A stretch of 62,173 nt of DNA from Desulfocapsaceae bacterium (GTDB lineage: Bacteria > Desulfobacterota > Desulfobulbia > Desulfobulbales > Desulfocapsaceae): NCBI GenBank assembly GCA_030653035.1, contig JAUSAB010000060.1:1-62173 (forward strand). The letters run 5' to 3'. The position numbers and the translations under genes were made by a program. Shown piece by piece: positions 32,111 to 40,723 of the stretch (positions within the stretch are counted from its first letter, which is position 1; every line of letters begins with the position of its first letter). A model generated the notes under the pieces. The model did not search any database, was not told the origin of the DNA, and worked only from the letters and a program-made list of their open reading frames with translations.

Positions 32111-33484
32111 ATGTTATCCCACATATTACTGGTAGATGATGAACTGGATTTTTTGGAAAGCCTCGAGAGAGGACTCATCATCAATGGCTTCCAGAACACC
32201 AGGGCTGAAAGCGATCCCCATAAAGCAGCGATGCTCTTTCAAGATGGCCAACCAATCGATGTTGCCATTATCGATATCACCATGCCGGGGATGACCGGCA
32301 TCGAGCTGTTGGATGTTATCAGAAGCAGCAGCCCCACCACCGAATGCATTATGGTGACGGCCGTTGATGAGGCCAGTCTGGCCGTAAGCTGCATGAAGAA
32401 AGGAGCATTTGACTACCTTATTAAGCCTCTTAACATGGAAGAGTTATTGGTAGTGATTCTAAAGGCCCTGGAAAGAAAAAATCTCCTTGAAATTCAAAGG
32501 ATAGGTAAGCAAAAAAAAATTCTCGCTTTTACCAATCCAACAGCCTTTACACCCATAATCACCCAGTCGGAAAAATTGCTCAGGATCATGAAAGAAGCGG
32601 AGCTCCATGCCGCCAGCAGGGTTCCAATCTTGATTACCGGGGAAACCGGCACGGGCAAAGAGCTCCTGGCCAAGGCCATTCACAGGGCCAGCTCCAGGGC
32701 TGACCAGACCTTTACCGCGATCAATATGTCTGCCCTGACCGCATCCCTTTTTGACGCTGAATTTTATGGCCATACCAAAGGGGCGTTTACCGACGCCTCC
32801 CGAGACCGGAAAGGTTATCTGGAAACTACTTCCGGGGGGACTCTGTTTCTGGATGAAATCGGCAGTCTGCCTTTTGAATTACAAGGAAAGTTGCTCCGGG
32901 TTCTCCAGGAAGGTGAATATTTCAAACTGGGTACCAGCAGACCCAAGGGAGCGGATATTCGCTTTATTGCCGCAACCAATATCGAACTGGACACATTGCT
33001 GGATCAAGGTTTATTCCGGAAAGATCTCTTTTATCGCCTGTGTGGGGCCTGGCTGGATTTACCTCCTTTACGAGAAAGAGAGGGAGACTTGGTGATTTTG
33101 GTGGAAGCATTTTTACAGGATCATGGCAGCGGTCACAGCAGTAGTGATATTGAAGAATCAGCCTGGACCCTGCTGAAAACCTATGACTATCCGGGCAACA
33201 TAAGAGAGCTTAAATCGATTGTTCAGTACGCAACAAACCTTGCAGAGGGGAAGTCAATCTCGGTTCATCACCTGCCGGCCTATGTTAAGGCTGCGGTATC
33301 AGCGAAGCAGGTGCATGCAACACACTTTTTCTGCGATACCATTGTTCCGCTTGCTACCATGGAAAAGAATCATATCCTTAAAGCCTACCAACAAACTGGC
33401 GGAAACAAATTACAGACCGCCCGATTGCTGGGAATCAGTGTGAACACCTTGCGGCGTAACCTGCATCTTTATGATGTAGAATAA
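32111..33484 (+). CDS. NtrC-family sigma-54 response regulator
   Basis: The 457-residue regulator has a receiver domain (1-120) with phospho-Asp 55 in VAIIDITMPGMTG, an AAA+ domain with Walker A GETGTGKE (about 180) and a DEIGSLPFELQGKLLR block. A Fis-type helix-turn-helix sits at the C-terminus (GGNKLQTARLLGISVNTLRR). The sigma-54 contact loop reads GAFTDA where most members have GAFTGA; this variant occurs in some working regulators, so activity is still likely. It starts 26 bases after the sensor kinase with a ribosome binding site (AAAAGGA) and is its probable partner. Target genes are not evident. Confidence 0.92.
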   Translation: MLSHILLVDDELDFLESLERGLIINGFQNTRAESDPHKAAMLFQDGQPIDVAIIDITMPGMTGIELLDVIRSSSPTTECIMVTAVDEASLAVSCMKKGAFDYLIKPLNMEELLVVILKALERKNLLEIQRIGKQKKILAFTNPTAFTPIITQSEKLLRIMKEAELHAASRVPILITGETGTGKELLAKAIHRASSRADQTFTAINMSALTASLFDAEFYGHTKGAFTDASRDRKGYLETTSGGTLFLDEIGSLPFELQGKLLRVLQEGEYFKLGTSRPKGADIRFIAATNIELDTLLDQGLFRKDLFYRLCGAWLDLPPLREREGDLVILVEAFLQDHGSGHSSSDIEESAWTLLKTYDYPGNIRELKSIVQYATNLAEGKSISVHHLPAYVKAAVSAKQVHATHFFCDTIVPLATMEKNHILKAYQQTGGNKLQTARLLGISVNTLRRNLHLYDVE

Positions 33485-33844
33485 AAACAGGTATGCCAAA
33501 AATGAATACCTGTTCCAAAAATGCACACCAGCATAACATATTGAATCATCAAAGCTTTCTTCAGCAGCTCATTCAAAACAGACCACCCCGCCATCAAACC
33601 CTACCTCACCAAAGCTTCTGATACATGAGCATCGTGTCGTGAAATTCACAATAAACTCAACAGGTAATCCCTCACCAACAGCATCCTGCTCACATGGCAT
33701 CATCTTTGCATTCTTAAATACGTTAAGCCATTCAGGAGATTGTAATTTTTTACATCTGCCGTCTGGGAATTCTACAAAAATGATACTCCATGTTGTGCTC
33801 CACATGGATTGAGTCGGAGAATTTGCCTGACAAAGGCGCCAAAG
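33485..33844. other. Intergenic region before receiver-kinase gene
   Basis: About 360 bases. AACAGGTAT and ATACCTGTT (33486-33494, 33506-33514) form a perfect 9-bp hairpin just after the regulator stop, without a T-run. A minus-strand frame running into the next gene looks like a coding shadow. Nothing else is seen. Confidence 0.5.
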
Positions 33845-34966
33845 ATGAAAATGAACATAATAATTGTAGATGATGAAGTTATGATAGTTGAGTCCATCAA
33901 GATGGGACTCGAGGACAAAGGACACAGAGTCTTTGAAGCATTTAACGCCCAGCAGGCACTGGATCTTCTCTCCAATGGAGATCACAGGATTGATCTGGTC
34001 ATAACGGATTATGCGATGCCCAAAATGAACGGACTTGAGTTGCTGGTAGCCATTCGTAAAAGCCACCCAACTTTACCGGTAATGATCATGACCGGCTATG
34101 CCGAAACGCGTATGATCATTGAGGCATTAAACAACCAATGCAACAGCTTTATTGAAAAACCTGTAAGTCCTGATCTGCTGATCGCCGAAATCGAAAAAAT
34201 CAAACAGCATATTCTCCAAAACACAAAATCACGCAATCTCCATCAACTCCTTTCCAGAATTGTCCATCAAATCAATAATCCTCTCACCGCTATCAGCTGT
34301 TTCGCACAGATGATTCGATTGAATCAGGATAATGGCGTCCATTTGCAAGAGAGTGTAGCGGAAATCCTCGCCGCAGTTAAGCAGATCAGCCTTATCAACA
34401 AAGACATTATAAATGCCGGTCGAGCAGAGAAGAGCAAGTGCGAACCGGTTGAACTCGATGCCCTTCTCGATAGCTGCCTGAAGATGTTCAACGGTCTGTT
34501 TATCCTCAAAAATATTCAGGTGGAAAAAAAAATACCCGTGCGTGGACTCCAGGTACGGGGTGATCAATTCAGTCTCGAACAGGTCTTCAAAAATCTGATC
34601 CTGAATGCCGTCGATGCAATGGATGACCGAACTGAAAAAAAATTGAGTGCCTCCATAATGCTGTCACCGGATTCAACATCAATTGAAATTGCTATTGAAG
34701 ACACGGGTTGCGGTATTCGGGAAGAACTCCTGTCCAAAATATTCGATCCCTATTTTACCGGAAAACGCGACGGAAATGGCCTCGGACTGGAAATCATCAG
34801 GGATGTCGTAGAAAAACACGATGGCACGGTGTCCGTCGAAAGCCGAGTAGGGATTGGATCAAAATTTTTCGTCCATCTTCCAGCCATGCAGAGGGCTGAA
34901 TTGAGAGATACGTTGCAGCAGGACGACAAGAAAAGAGTGGGAAGTGTATCCATGGACACATTGTGA
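33845..34966 (+). CDS. Receiver domain-histidine kinase hybrid
   Basis: The 373-residue protein has a receiver domain first (1-120; Asp 55 in DLVITDYAMPKMNG) and a histidine kinase core after it: phospho-His in RIVHQINNPLTAISCFAQMI, N box NLILNAVDAMDD, DTGCGI and NGLGLEI. This order allows phosphotransfer to or from the fused receiver. There is no sensor or membrane part. ATG 33845 was chosen over an in-frame ATG at 33851 and upstream starts because AAAGG lies 10 bases before it. Its neighbours suggest it works in the same signalling set as the GAF/PAS kinase and NtrC-type regulator. Confidence 0.88.
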   Translation: MKMNIIIVDDEVMIVESIKMGLEDKGHRVFEAFNAQQALDLLSNGDHRIDLVITDYAMPKMNGLELLVAIRKSHPTLPVMIMTGYAETRMIIEALNNQCNSFIEKPVSPDLLIAEIEKIKQHILQNTKSRNLHQLLSRIVHQINNPLTAISCFAQMIRLNQDNGVHLQESVAEILAAVKQISLINKDIINAGRAEKSKCEPVELDALLDSCLKMFNGLFILKNIQVEKKIPVRGLQVRGDQFSLEQVFKNLILNAVDAMDDRTEKKLSASIMLSPDSTSIEIAIEDTGCGIREELLSKIFDPYFTGKRDGNGLGLEIIRDVVEKHDGTVSVESRVGIGSKFFVHLPAMQRAELRDTLQQDDKKRVGSVSMDTL

Positions 34967-35072
34967 GCGTTGTCTTTATCACCATAGCGAGAAGTGTAGG
35001 TAACAACCAGTTAGCTGGGCAGAAGTTTCATATCCGGCGACAGTTCTGTGTCACCAAACTATGGAGGTGATT

Positions 35073-35525
35073 ATGTCTATTACTGAAGTAAATGAACGTT
35101 ATGAATTTAGTGATACGAATAACCGTTATTCGATTACTGATTGGAATGATCGTTACGCAATTGGCATACCGGTCGTTGATTCCCGTTACCAGCATTTGTT
35201 TTTTCTATTCAACACCAGCAGTGACGATTTCATTGAGTACGCCTCTACCAATAATTTAAACACTATTTTTGATCAGCTCATTGATTATGCACGGTATCAA
35301 TTCTTCGCTGAAGAACGCTGGATGCAATATCACCAGTTCCACAGGCTTACTAACCATGAGAAAGAACATAGCAATATGTTAACTAAATTTTCGCATATAT
35401 ATACGGAATTCTGTGGTGGAATCAGGCCTCTATCGGTCGAAATTCTCGAAGTCATGCATGCGTGGCTGAGAGATCACATCCTGTTGTCAGATGAGGAAAT
35501 TTGTGATTTCATCGCCGCCAAATGA
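35073..35525 (+). CDS. Bacteriohemerythrin-like protein with one altered iron ligand
   Basis: A 150-residue single-domain hemerythrin starting at ATG 35073 (GGAGGTG upstream). Recognisable parts are DWNDRYAIGIPVVDSRYQHL, FFAEERWM, NHEKEHSNML and WLRDHILLSDEEI. In family members the fold's di-iron site uses five His, one Glu and one Asp. Here the usual Y-H-F before the A-E-E motif reads Y-Q-F, so one iron-binding His appears replaced by Gln, while the other ligands are present. The N-terminus carries three N-x-R-Y repeats. It lies between a receiver-kinase and a degenerate HD gene. Oxygen or nitric oxide sensing is the family's usual role. Confidence 0.85.
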   Translation: MSITEVNERYEFSDTNNRYSITDWNDRYAIGIPVVDSRYQHLFFLFNTSSDDFIEYASTNNLNTIFDQLIDYARYQFFAEERWMQYHQFHRLTNHEKEHSNMLTKFSHIYTEFCGGIRPLSVEILEVMHAWLRDHILLSDEEICDFIAAK

Positions 35526-35864
35526 CTGAGCAATTCACACCGCTCGGATGAATTCAAAAAGAAAACATTTGATACCGCCAGGTTGGCTCTCCACGCCTGG
35601 CATATTTACTATAATCAAACCAAAATCGGACTTGCGTCTTCCCCAGAATGTGCTGAAAAAAAATTCATACCCTCAAAAACAGGCACTGAAACACACTGAT
35701 AAGACGAAACAATATAAACAATTCGGCAAGAGACGTATGATGTAACCGGCAAAAGTACCGATTGAAATCCAAATTAGAATTAAATCAAAAAGATAATGAG
35801 CATTACGGCAATGGCGCTCCACGTCCATAAACGTATCTTAATTTTTCAATGATTTCTTACTGCG
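35526..35864. other. Intergenic region after hemerythrin gene
   Basis: About 340 bases. A 65-codon frame at 35548-35745 has unusual composition and no ribosome binding site, so I do not call it. The rest is AT-rich with no structured element seen. Confidence 0.5.
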
Positions 35865-36686
35865 ATGAACACAGATGAACTCAAAATAGAAGAAGAGACC
35901 CTGCTCTTTCCCGTTGAGTTTCTCTACAATCTGGAAAATCCACCTGCTGTGGTGAAATTCCTGGATAAAAACAACCAGTATATCCAAAGTGAAATTGTTC
36001 ATGACGTTGTCTACGATGTACAATCCGGACGATATCAGGTGAAAGAGAATTCACCAAATAAATTTCAGATTATCACCAACAAAAACAGCAAAATAGAACT
36101 GATCGTTTCCATCGTCATTTCTCAGATGAGAAATGAGCTTCAATTCGGTAATGTTCTGACATACCCATCAATAAGTACAAACTTCGAACGGATGGTTCTC
36201 GCCACCCTGAGCGACAATGATTCCCATCAGTTTATCAATAAATTGAGCAAACATTCAAATGAACTGGTGAAGAGATCTATTCATGCCTGCGGACTCGGGA
36301 TTGCCTTTGCCATTTTTCTCGGATATGAAGATGAAGCTGTCAAGGCAGTGGGGCTTGGTTGCCTTCTGCATGAATACGGTTATCTGGTTGACCCTTCCCG
36401 ACATACTATCTCAGGCTCAACCAACCTGGAAATGACTTTTTTCAAAAATTTAAACAAATATACCAATATAGTCATAAACATCATTGAATATCACCATGCA
36501 ATACGACCACACAAAAGCTCTCAAGTAAACTGCGGTAAAATCGCTATTCACTGGTGCTCCCATATCAATTGGGATACCCCTACACGAATACAATCCATCA
36601 AAGCCCGCCATCATTTGTACTCGGAAGACATCTTTGACAGTTTCACCAGACTATACGAATTAATGTGCGCCAGAAAGGCAAACTGA
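35865..36686 (+). CDS. Degenerate HD-domain (HD-GYP-like) protein
   Basis: A 273-residue protein. The C-terminal half resembles the HD/HD-GYP hydrolase core: KRSIHACGLGIAFAIFLGYE (helix with a lone His), GLGCLLHEYGYLVD (HE instead of HD), and IIEYHHAIRPH, then GKIAIHWCSHINW. The metal-binding HD pair is replaced by HE and the GYP loop is not recognisable, so enzyme activity is doubtful. The N-terminal third is a small beta-rich region similar to those before HD-GYP domains. It could act as a sensor or regulator of cyclic-di-GMP signalling; this is inference. It follows the hemerythrin gene by 339 bases. Confidence 0.7.
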   Translation: MNTDELKIEEETLLFPVEFLYNLENPPAVVKFLDKNNQYIQSEIVHDVVYDVQSGRYQVKENSPNKFQIITNKNSKIELIVSIVISQMRNELQFGNVLTYPSISTNFERMVLATLSDNDSHQFINKLSKHSNELVKRSIHACGLGIAFAIFLGYEDEAVKAVGLGCLLHEYGYLVDPSRHTISGSTNLEMTFFKNLNKYTNIVINIIEYHHAIRPHKSSQVNCGKIAIHWCSHINWDTPTRIQSIKARHHLYSEDIFDSFTRLYELMCARKAN

Positions 36687-37222
36687 TCTCTCATGTCACT
36701 AAAGGGCCATCTACACCGGAGGCTTCAGCCGATTCGTTACCTCCACGACTGCTCCAGTTGCTACCGGTTGGAACGAAAGTTACCGGGCGGGATTCGCACC
36801 CGCTGAAAAACAGCGCCTTGGCACGGCGCACGACAAAGTAGAATTACTGCCGTTCGAATCAAAATAATTGCAAAACCTGTTTTACAATGATAGTGTTAAA
36901 TGTCTCACTGAAGTTTCCCACTTTTTTCAGGAAAAATCAGCAAAGACGGCCTCTGTCAAAATCAAGAAAATGTAAAAATTTCAGCATGTTACTGTTTCGG
37001 TCTGTTTTTTAGGTTCACATATCGACCCCAGAAATTAGGTTTCCAAAAAAAATAAAATATTTTTATATTGCAATATCATACAGTTACAAATTTGAAAAAG
37101 TGGGAAACTTCAGATGTCTCAAAGTAGATGGCTTTATCGTTGGAGGAGGTTTTTTTTAGGAAGCCCGAATAAAGCAATGACTTATCACCTGTGGGAACAA
37201 AATCGTGTAGAACGCGAAGGAG
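36687..37222. other. Intergenic region with dispersed GC-rich element
   Basis: No clear gene. The first part (about 36716-36890) holds copy 2 of the dispersed element described separately. The rest is AT-rich with no ribosome binding site that fits a start codon. Confidence 0.5.
36716..36868 (+). repeat. Dispersed GC-rich element, copy 2
   Basis: The element holds two GC hairpins: GCGGG-ATTCGCA-CCCGC (36795-36811) and GCGCC-TTGGCAC-GGCGC (36820-36836). One frame (GGA at 36718 to TAA at 36868) is open and contains SRFVTSTTAPVATGWNES, but there is no start codon or ribosome binding site. A diverged copy with the same frame lies at 16831-16987. I recall similar short frames annotated as hypothetical proteins in other Deltaproteobacteria, which points to a dispersed sequence of unknown role. 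Confidence 0.6.
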
Positions 37223-37273
37223 TCAGACACAGCCAATGATAAGAACCCAAACAAACAGGAGAACAAAAATGTA
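37223..37273 (+). repeat. 51-bp tandem duplication of Cache gene leader
   Basis: TCAGACACAGCCAATGATAA and the following leader with AACAGGAG and ATG TAT are repeated at 37274-37290 plus 37403-37440, where the second copy is split by a MITE. The first copy keeps a ribosome binding site and an ATG at 37269, whose frame is closed at a TAG within the MITE. The leader was thus doubled before the MITE insertion. Confidence 0.75.
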
Positions 37274-37287
37274 TCAGACACAGCCAA

Positions 37288-37402
37288 TGATGATGGTCTC
37301 GCAAAAAGTCCTAAAACAGACATTTTCTCAAATTTCGACTTAGTAATTTCAGTAAGTTACGATGTCGATTTTTTCAGATTTTGACTTTTTGCGAGACCAT
37401 CA
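37288..37402 (+). mobile_element. MITE-like element, copy 1 (upstream of Cache gene)
   Basis: A 115-bp segment with 20-bp perfect terminal inverted repeats, TGATGGTCTCGCAAAAAGTC at the left and its complement at the right. It has no coding capacity. It splits the second copy of the tandem leader, so the original sequence is known from the first copy. Flanks fit a 4-bp ATGA duplication if one TGA triplet was lost at the left edge. Copy 2 (37993-38104) is near-identical in reverse orientation. Confidence 0.85.
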
Positions 37403-37435
37403 ATGATGAGAACCCAAACAAACAGGAGAACAAAA

Positions 37436-37945
37436 ATGTATCAGAGACTGACGAAATACTTAAGTAACCTTATGGTTTTGTTGTGTGTTTTTGGACTGCT
37501 GCTCGGTGGTGCATTTACAGCAAAAGCGGAGACGGAATTCTCCGTTAAAATTAAAGAGGCCATGGTTGTCATACAAGCCGAGGCCGCCAAGCTTGGTGAG
37601 CCAAAGATAGATGGAACGTCCTTGTTTTTCGGTACGACCAAGATAAACGGCAACTATCAGATCGTGGATGACTTAAAGGTCAAGTTTGGTTGTACGGCCA
37701 CATTCTTTGTAAAAAAAGGTGATGGTTTCATCCGTATCAGCACCAATGTATTGAACGCCGGCAATCGTGCCGTAGGGACTCAGCTCGATCCCAAGGGTGC
37801 CGCATTAGCCGCTATCAACAAGGGCGAAGCCTTCTATGGAGTCGTTGATATTCTTGGCAGCCAGTATGACACGGGTTATACGCCAATAAAAAATGCGGCT
37901 GGCGAGACATTAGGTATTTACTACATCGGTTACAAGCTAAAATAA
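37436..37945 (+). CDS. Exported single-Cache-domain protein
   Basis: A 169-residue protein starting at ATG 37436 (AGGAG at 37424-37428), with a signal peptide (LSNLMVLLCVFGLLLGGAFT then AKAE). The mature part is a small Cache domain of the Cache_3 type: FGCTATFFVKKGDGFIRIST, GTQLDPKGAALAAINKGEAF, YGVVDILGSQYDTGYTPI and AAGETLGIYYIGYKLK. Such domains normally sit in the periplasmic part of chemoreceptors and kinases. Here it is a stand-alone protein 330 bases before a chemoreceptor that lacks a Cache domain. It could bind a small ligand and present it to that receptor; this is inference. The gene lies between inverted MITE copies. Confidence 0.82.
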   Translation: MYQRLTKYLSNLMVLLCVFGLLLGGAFTAKAETEFSVKIKEAMVVIQAEAAKLGEPKIDGTSLFFGTTKINGNYQIVDDLKVKFGCTATFFVKKGDGFIRISTNVLNAGNRAVGTQLDPKGAALAAINKGEAFYGVVDILGSQYDTGYTPIKNAAGETLGIYYIGYKLK

Positions 37946-37992
37946 TTGGTTTGGCGAACATGTGTCATGCAATAAAATCGAAACTTGAATTT

Positions 37993-38104
37993 TGATGGTC
38001 TCGCAAAAAATCAAAATCTGAAAAAATCAACATCGTAACTTACTGAAATTACTAAGTCGAAATTTGAGGAAATGTCTGTTTTAGGACTTTTTGCGAGACC
38101 ATCA
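37993..38104 (-). mobile_element. MITE-like element, copy 2 (inverted, downstream of Cache gene)
   Basis: A 112-bp segment whose reverse complement matches copy 1 (37288-37402) at nearly every base. It has the same terminal inverted repeats. ATTT stands on both sides (37989-37992 and 38105-38108) and is a likely 4-bp target duplication. The two copies face each other around the Cache gene. Confidence 0.87.
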
Positions 38105-38133
38105 ATTTTAAGACATGAACTGTTTGAAGCTCG

Positions 38134-38205
38134 AATAAGTAGCCCTAAGGGCCTTGCGGCTTTGAGCCGCTACAACATTAAAGCCACCGGCTTTGCCGGT
38201 GGATA
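38134..38205 (+). mobile_element. Solo 3' end of an IS200-type element
   Basis: Three hairpins in order: CCCTAAGGG (38143-38151), GCGGCTTTGAGCCGC (38156-38170), and CCACCGGCTTTGCCGGTGG (38184-38202). The same order, and the same last hairpin, is found after tnpA of the IS200-like element at 25010-25093 (opposite strand). There is no transposase here. It is a relic or an end-only mobile palindrome that the TnpA could mobilise. Confidence 0.65.
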
Positions 38206-38273
38206 TTTACTCAATGTAACCGGGAGCCTCTCGAATACAATCGGGGGGGGCTCAACGGCAGAAGAGGGTACGT

Positions 38274-40322
38274 ATGGGGCTGCGAATGAATTTGGGTGTG
38301 AAAATAGGTGGTGGATTTACCGTTGTTATTCTCATCTCTATCATCATCAGTGGTGTCGCGATGATAAGCATGAAACGTGGAGACACCATTGTCACAATCC
38401 TTTCAAAGGAATATGTCCCGGAAGTGACCCTAGCCAACAGCATAGAACGGAGCACATTTCTCATGCTGTTGGAAATGCGCGACTACGGCTATATCGATAA
38501 CGAGGCCTCGCTGAAAGCCGCCACCACCCACCTTGCAGACGTCAAGCAACAAATAAAGGCTACGGCTGCCCATGGATGCTTCTCCACTCGCCTGGCCAAA
38601 TTGAAAGAGGCGGCTGGCAAAGCCGAGCAGAGCATGCTTGAATACGAGGGCCTCGTTGGAGAAACAGTCCGACTGACCAATGAACTTGAGCAGCAGCGCA
38701 AGGCGGCTGAAGATGCTGGGAACCAATATCTGACCGCAGGGAACGCTTTTCTTGAGGGCCAAAAAGTGGCCATGGCAGGTGAAATCATTGCGGGCCTTGA
38801 TAGCGATGCCCTGGATAAACGTCTGAATCGCATATCTTTGGTGACGGAAATCATCGACCTTGGTAACCGAGTTGTGTCAGATGCCTGGAAGGCACAATTC
38901 AAACGTGATCCAAAGCTTTTGTTTGAAACAATTGCAATGTTTGGCAAAGCCAATGAAAAATTGGATGCATTGAAAAAAATCTGTGATTTTGAAGGAGATC
39001 TGAAGAGAATTGAAGAGTGCCGCACCGCAGCGTTTGCCTACAATTCGGCAAGTATTAAGCTGGCTGAAACATGGGGAACACGGGAAGAGATCACCAAAAA
39101 GCAGTTGATTCTGGCCGATGGTGTTGCTGAACAGGCAAAACATTTTGCCGGAGTGGGAATGGAGGATTTAACCCGGGGCGCCGAGCAGGCGGCTCAGTCG
39201 CTTTCCCGGGCTTCCAAGGTTGTTGGTGTTGGGCTTGTCCTCGGACTGATCATCTCAATAGTGGTTGCGGTAGTTATAAAACAGGGTATTGCACGGCCCA
39301 TTTTTTCGGCCGTGCAGATGTTGAAGGACATAGCCCAGGGTGAAGGGGACCTGACCCGACGCCTCGTTGTTGAAAGCAAGGATGAAATTGGTGAAATGGC
39401 GCAATGGTTTAATGTCTTCATCGAAAATGTCCAGCGCATCATCGGATCGGTTGCTGAAAATGCCCGCCAAGTGAATGACGCCTCTTCTGAACTAAAGACC
39501 ATCTCGGGTGAGATGGCTATGGGTGCTGATCAGACAAGAGACAAAACCAATACAGTTGCCGCCTCCGCCGAAGAGATGAGCACCAACATGAGCAGTGTGG
39601 CAGCAGCCATGGAACAGGCAGCCACCAATGTGGGTATGGTGTCATCGGCGACCGATGGGATGATGGCGACCATCAATGAGATCGCTCACAATGCGGAAAA
39701 AGCGCGCAGCATCGCAAAAGATGCTGTCAGCCAGGCAGTTAACGCGTCCTCACAGGTGACCGAACTGGGTGGTGCCGCCAAGGAAATCGGAAAAGTTATT
39801 ACGACCATCACCGAAATTTCCGAGCAGGTGAACCTGCTGGCCTTGAATGCAACCATTGAGGCGGCTCGGGCCGGGGATGCGGGTAAAGGATTCGCCGTGG
39901 TCGCCCAAGAAATCAAGGAGTTGGCCCGTCAGACCGCAACCGCAACAGATGAAATAAAGTCCCGCGTTGAGAGTATTCAAAGCTCAACGGATGGCACGGT
40001 CACTGAAATCACAAATATCTCCAGTATCGTCAATCTGGTCAATGAGATTATTTCCAACATTGCCACCGCCGTTGTAGAGCAGAGTGTTACTTCCAATGAA
40101 ATTGCCGGTAACATCGCTCAGGCTGCCCAGGGTATAAAGGAGGTCAATGAAAATGTGTCCCAGAGTTCGTCGGTTTCAGCGGTAATCTCCAGGGATATCA
40201 ATGATGTAACCAAATCAGCCAATGAGATTTCCAACAACAGCACCCAGATCAGCATGAGCGCGGAATCGCTCAATCAGCTGGCGCGGCAGCTTAATGACAT
40301 GGTGGGACAGTTCAAAGTATAA
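38274..40322 (+). CDS. Methyl-accepting chemotaxis protein
   Basis: A 682-residue chemoreceptor (ATG 38274; ATG 38286 is possible). It has a first membrane helix near residues 8-32, a long helical periplasmic sensor (about 35-315, HBM/four-helix type), and a second helix ([20 protein letters not shown]). These are followed by HAMP (about 340-390) and a signalling domain with the hairpin tip in [20 protein letters not shown] and [18 protein letters not shown]. It lacks a C-terminal CheR-binding pentapeptide. Its sensor has no Cache domain, while a lone Cache protein is encoded just before it. No other chemotaxis genes are in the window. Confidence 0.92.
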   Translation: MGLRMNLGVKIGGGFTVVILISIIISGVAMISMKRGDTIVTILSKEYVPEVTLANSIERSTFLMLLEMRDYGYIDNEASLKAATTHLADVKQQIKATAAHGCFSTRLAKLKEAAGKAEQSMLEYEGLVGETVRLTNELEQQRKAAEDAGNQYLTAGNAFLEGQKVAMAGEIIAGLDSDALDKRLNRISLVTEIIDLGNRVVSDAWKAQFKRDPKLLFETIAMFGKANEKLDALKKICDFEGDLKRIEECRTAAFAYNSASIKLAETWGTREEITKKQLILADGVAEQAKHFAGVGMEDLTRGAEQAAQSLSRASKVVGVGLVLGLIISIVVAVVIKQGIARPIFSAVQMLKDIAQGEGDLTRRLVVESKDEIGEMAQWFNVFIENVQRIIGSVAENARQVNDASSELKTISGEMAMGADQTRDKTNTVAASAEEMSTNMSSVAAAMEQAATNVGMVSSATDGMMATINEIAHNAEKARSIAKDAVSQAVNASSQVTELGGAAKEIGKVITTITEISEQVNLLALNATIEAARAGDAGKGFAVVAQEIKELARQTATATDEIKSRVESIQSSTDGTVTEITNISSIVNLVNEIISNIATAVVEQSVTSNEIAGNIAQAAQGIKEVNENVSQSSSVSAVISRDINDVTKSANEISNNSTQISMSAESLNQLARQLNDMVGQFKV

Positions 40323-40654
40323 ACTCTCCATATCGTTGTCCTATATTTAATCCTCATCAATGGGGTGATGTCGAGTAGTGCGGTTTCTTCCAGTGAATCA
40401 ATGATGCCTCGGCAGCACGCGACAACATGTGTCATGAGTTCCATTCGTTGGCCCCAGCCCCTCCAAAACCATGCCTTCACGGTTAAGCGAACGAGTTTAC
40501 CATTATTAGGGGGGACCTCAACATTCGCGCAACCAAGTGCAAAGTAGCGTATTTTCTTCATCCCGCTGCTGCGCATGGCCGCGTAATGATTTGGTAGCGT
40601 TGTTAATAGGAGACCTAACGCGGGCTAACGCCCGCAACCCAATAGTTCTATGAG
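40323..40654. other. Intergenic region between chemoreceptor and mobile gene
   Basis: A minus-strand frame of 100 codons (40274-40576) overlaps the end of the chemoreceptor and has no support; I leave it uncalled. GCGGGCTAACGCCCGC near 40619-40634 is a palindrome and may mark the left end of the following mobile element. Confidence 0.45.
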
Positions 40655-40723
40655 ATGAGCAGCCTTTTTTGTATCATGAAAAATATCCACAAATTTCAAT
40701 GTATACAAAAGGAAGCTGCTCAT
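40655..40723 (+). promoter_or_regulatory. Hairpin covering ribosome binding site and start of mobile gene
   Basis: ATGAGCAGC (40655-40663) pairs with GCTGCTCAT (40715-40723), and the inner CTTTTTTGTAT pairs with ATACAAAAGG. The ribosome binding site AAAAGGA and the first bases of the start codon lie inside the stem. Folding would hide the start and limit translation, a common way for mobile elements to keep protein levels low. The regulatory reading is inference. Confidence 0.5.

Noticed and set aside
33486-33514. Perfect 9-bp hairpin after the NtrC-type regulator as a terminator
   Set aside because: No T-run follows on the plus strand and few on the minus strand, so it is left only as a note in the gap entry.
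33569-34066. Minus-strand frame overlapping the receiver-kinase gene
   Set aside because: It overlaps the start of a clear receiver domain on the plus strand and has no domain of its own.
35548-35745. 65-codon plus-strand frame after the hemerythrin gene
   Set aside because: No ribosome binding site, composition unlike the neighbours, and no recognisable motif.
40274-40576. 100-codon minus-strand frame after the chemoreceptor
   Set aside because: It overlaps the end of the chemoreceptor gene and has no usable ribosome binding site. It could be a relic of a mobile gene, but I cannot support that.
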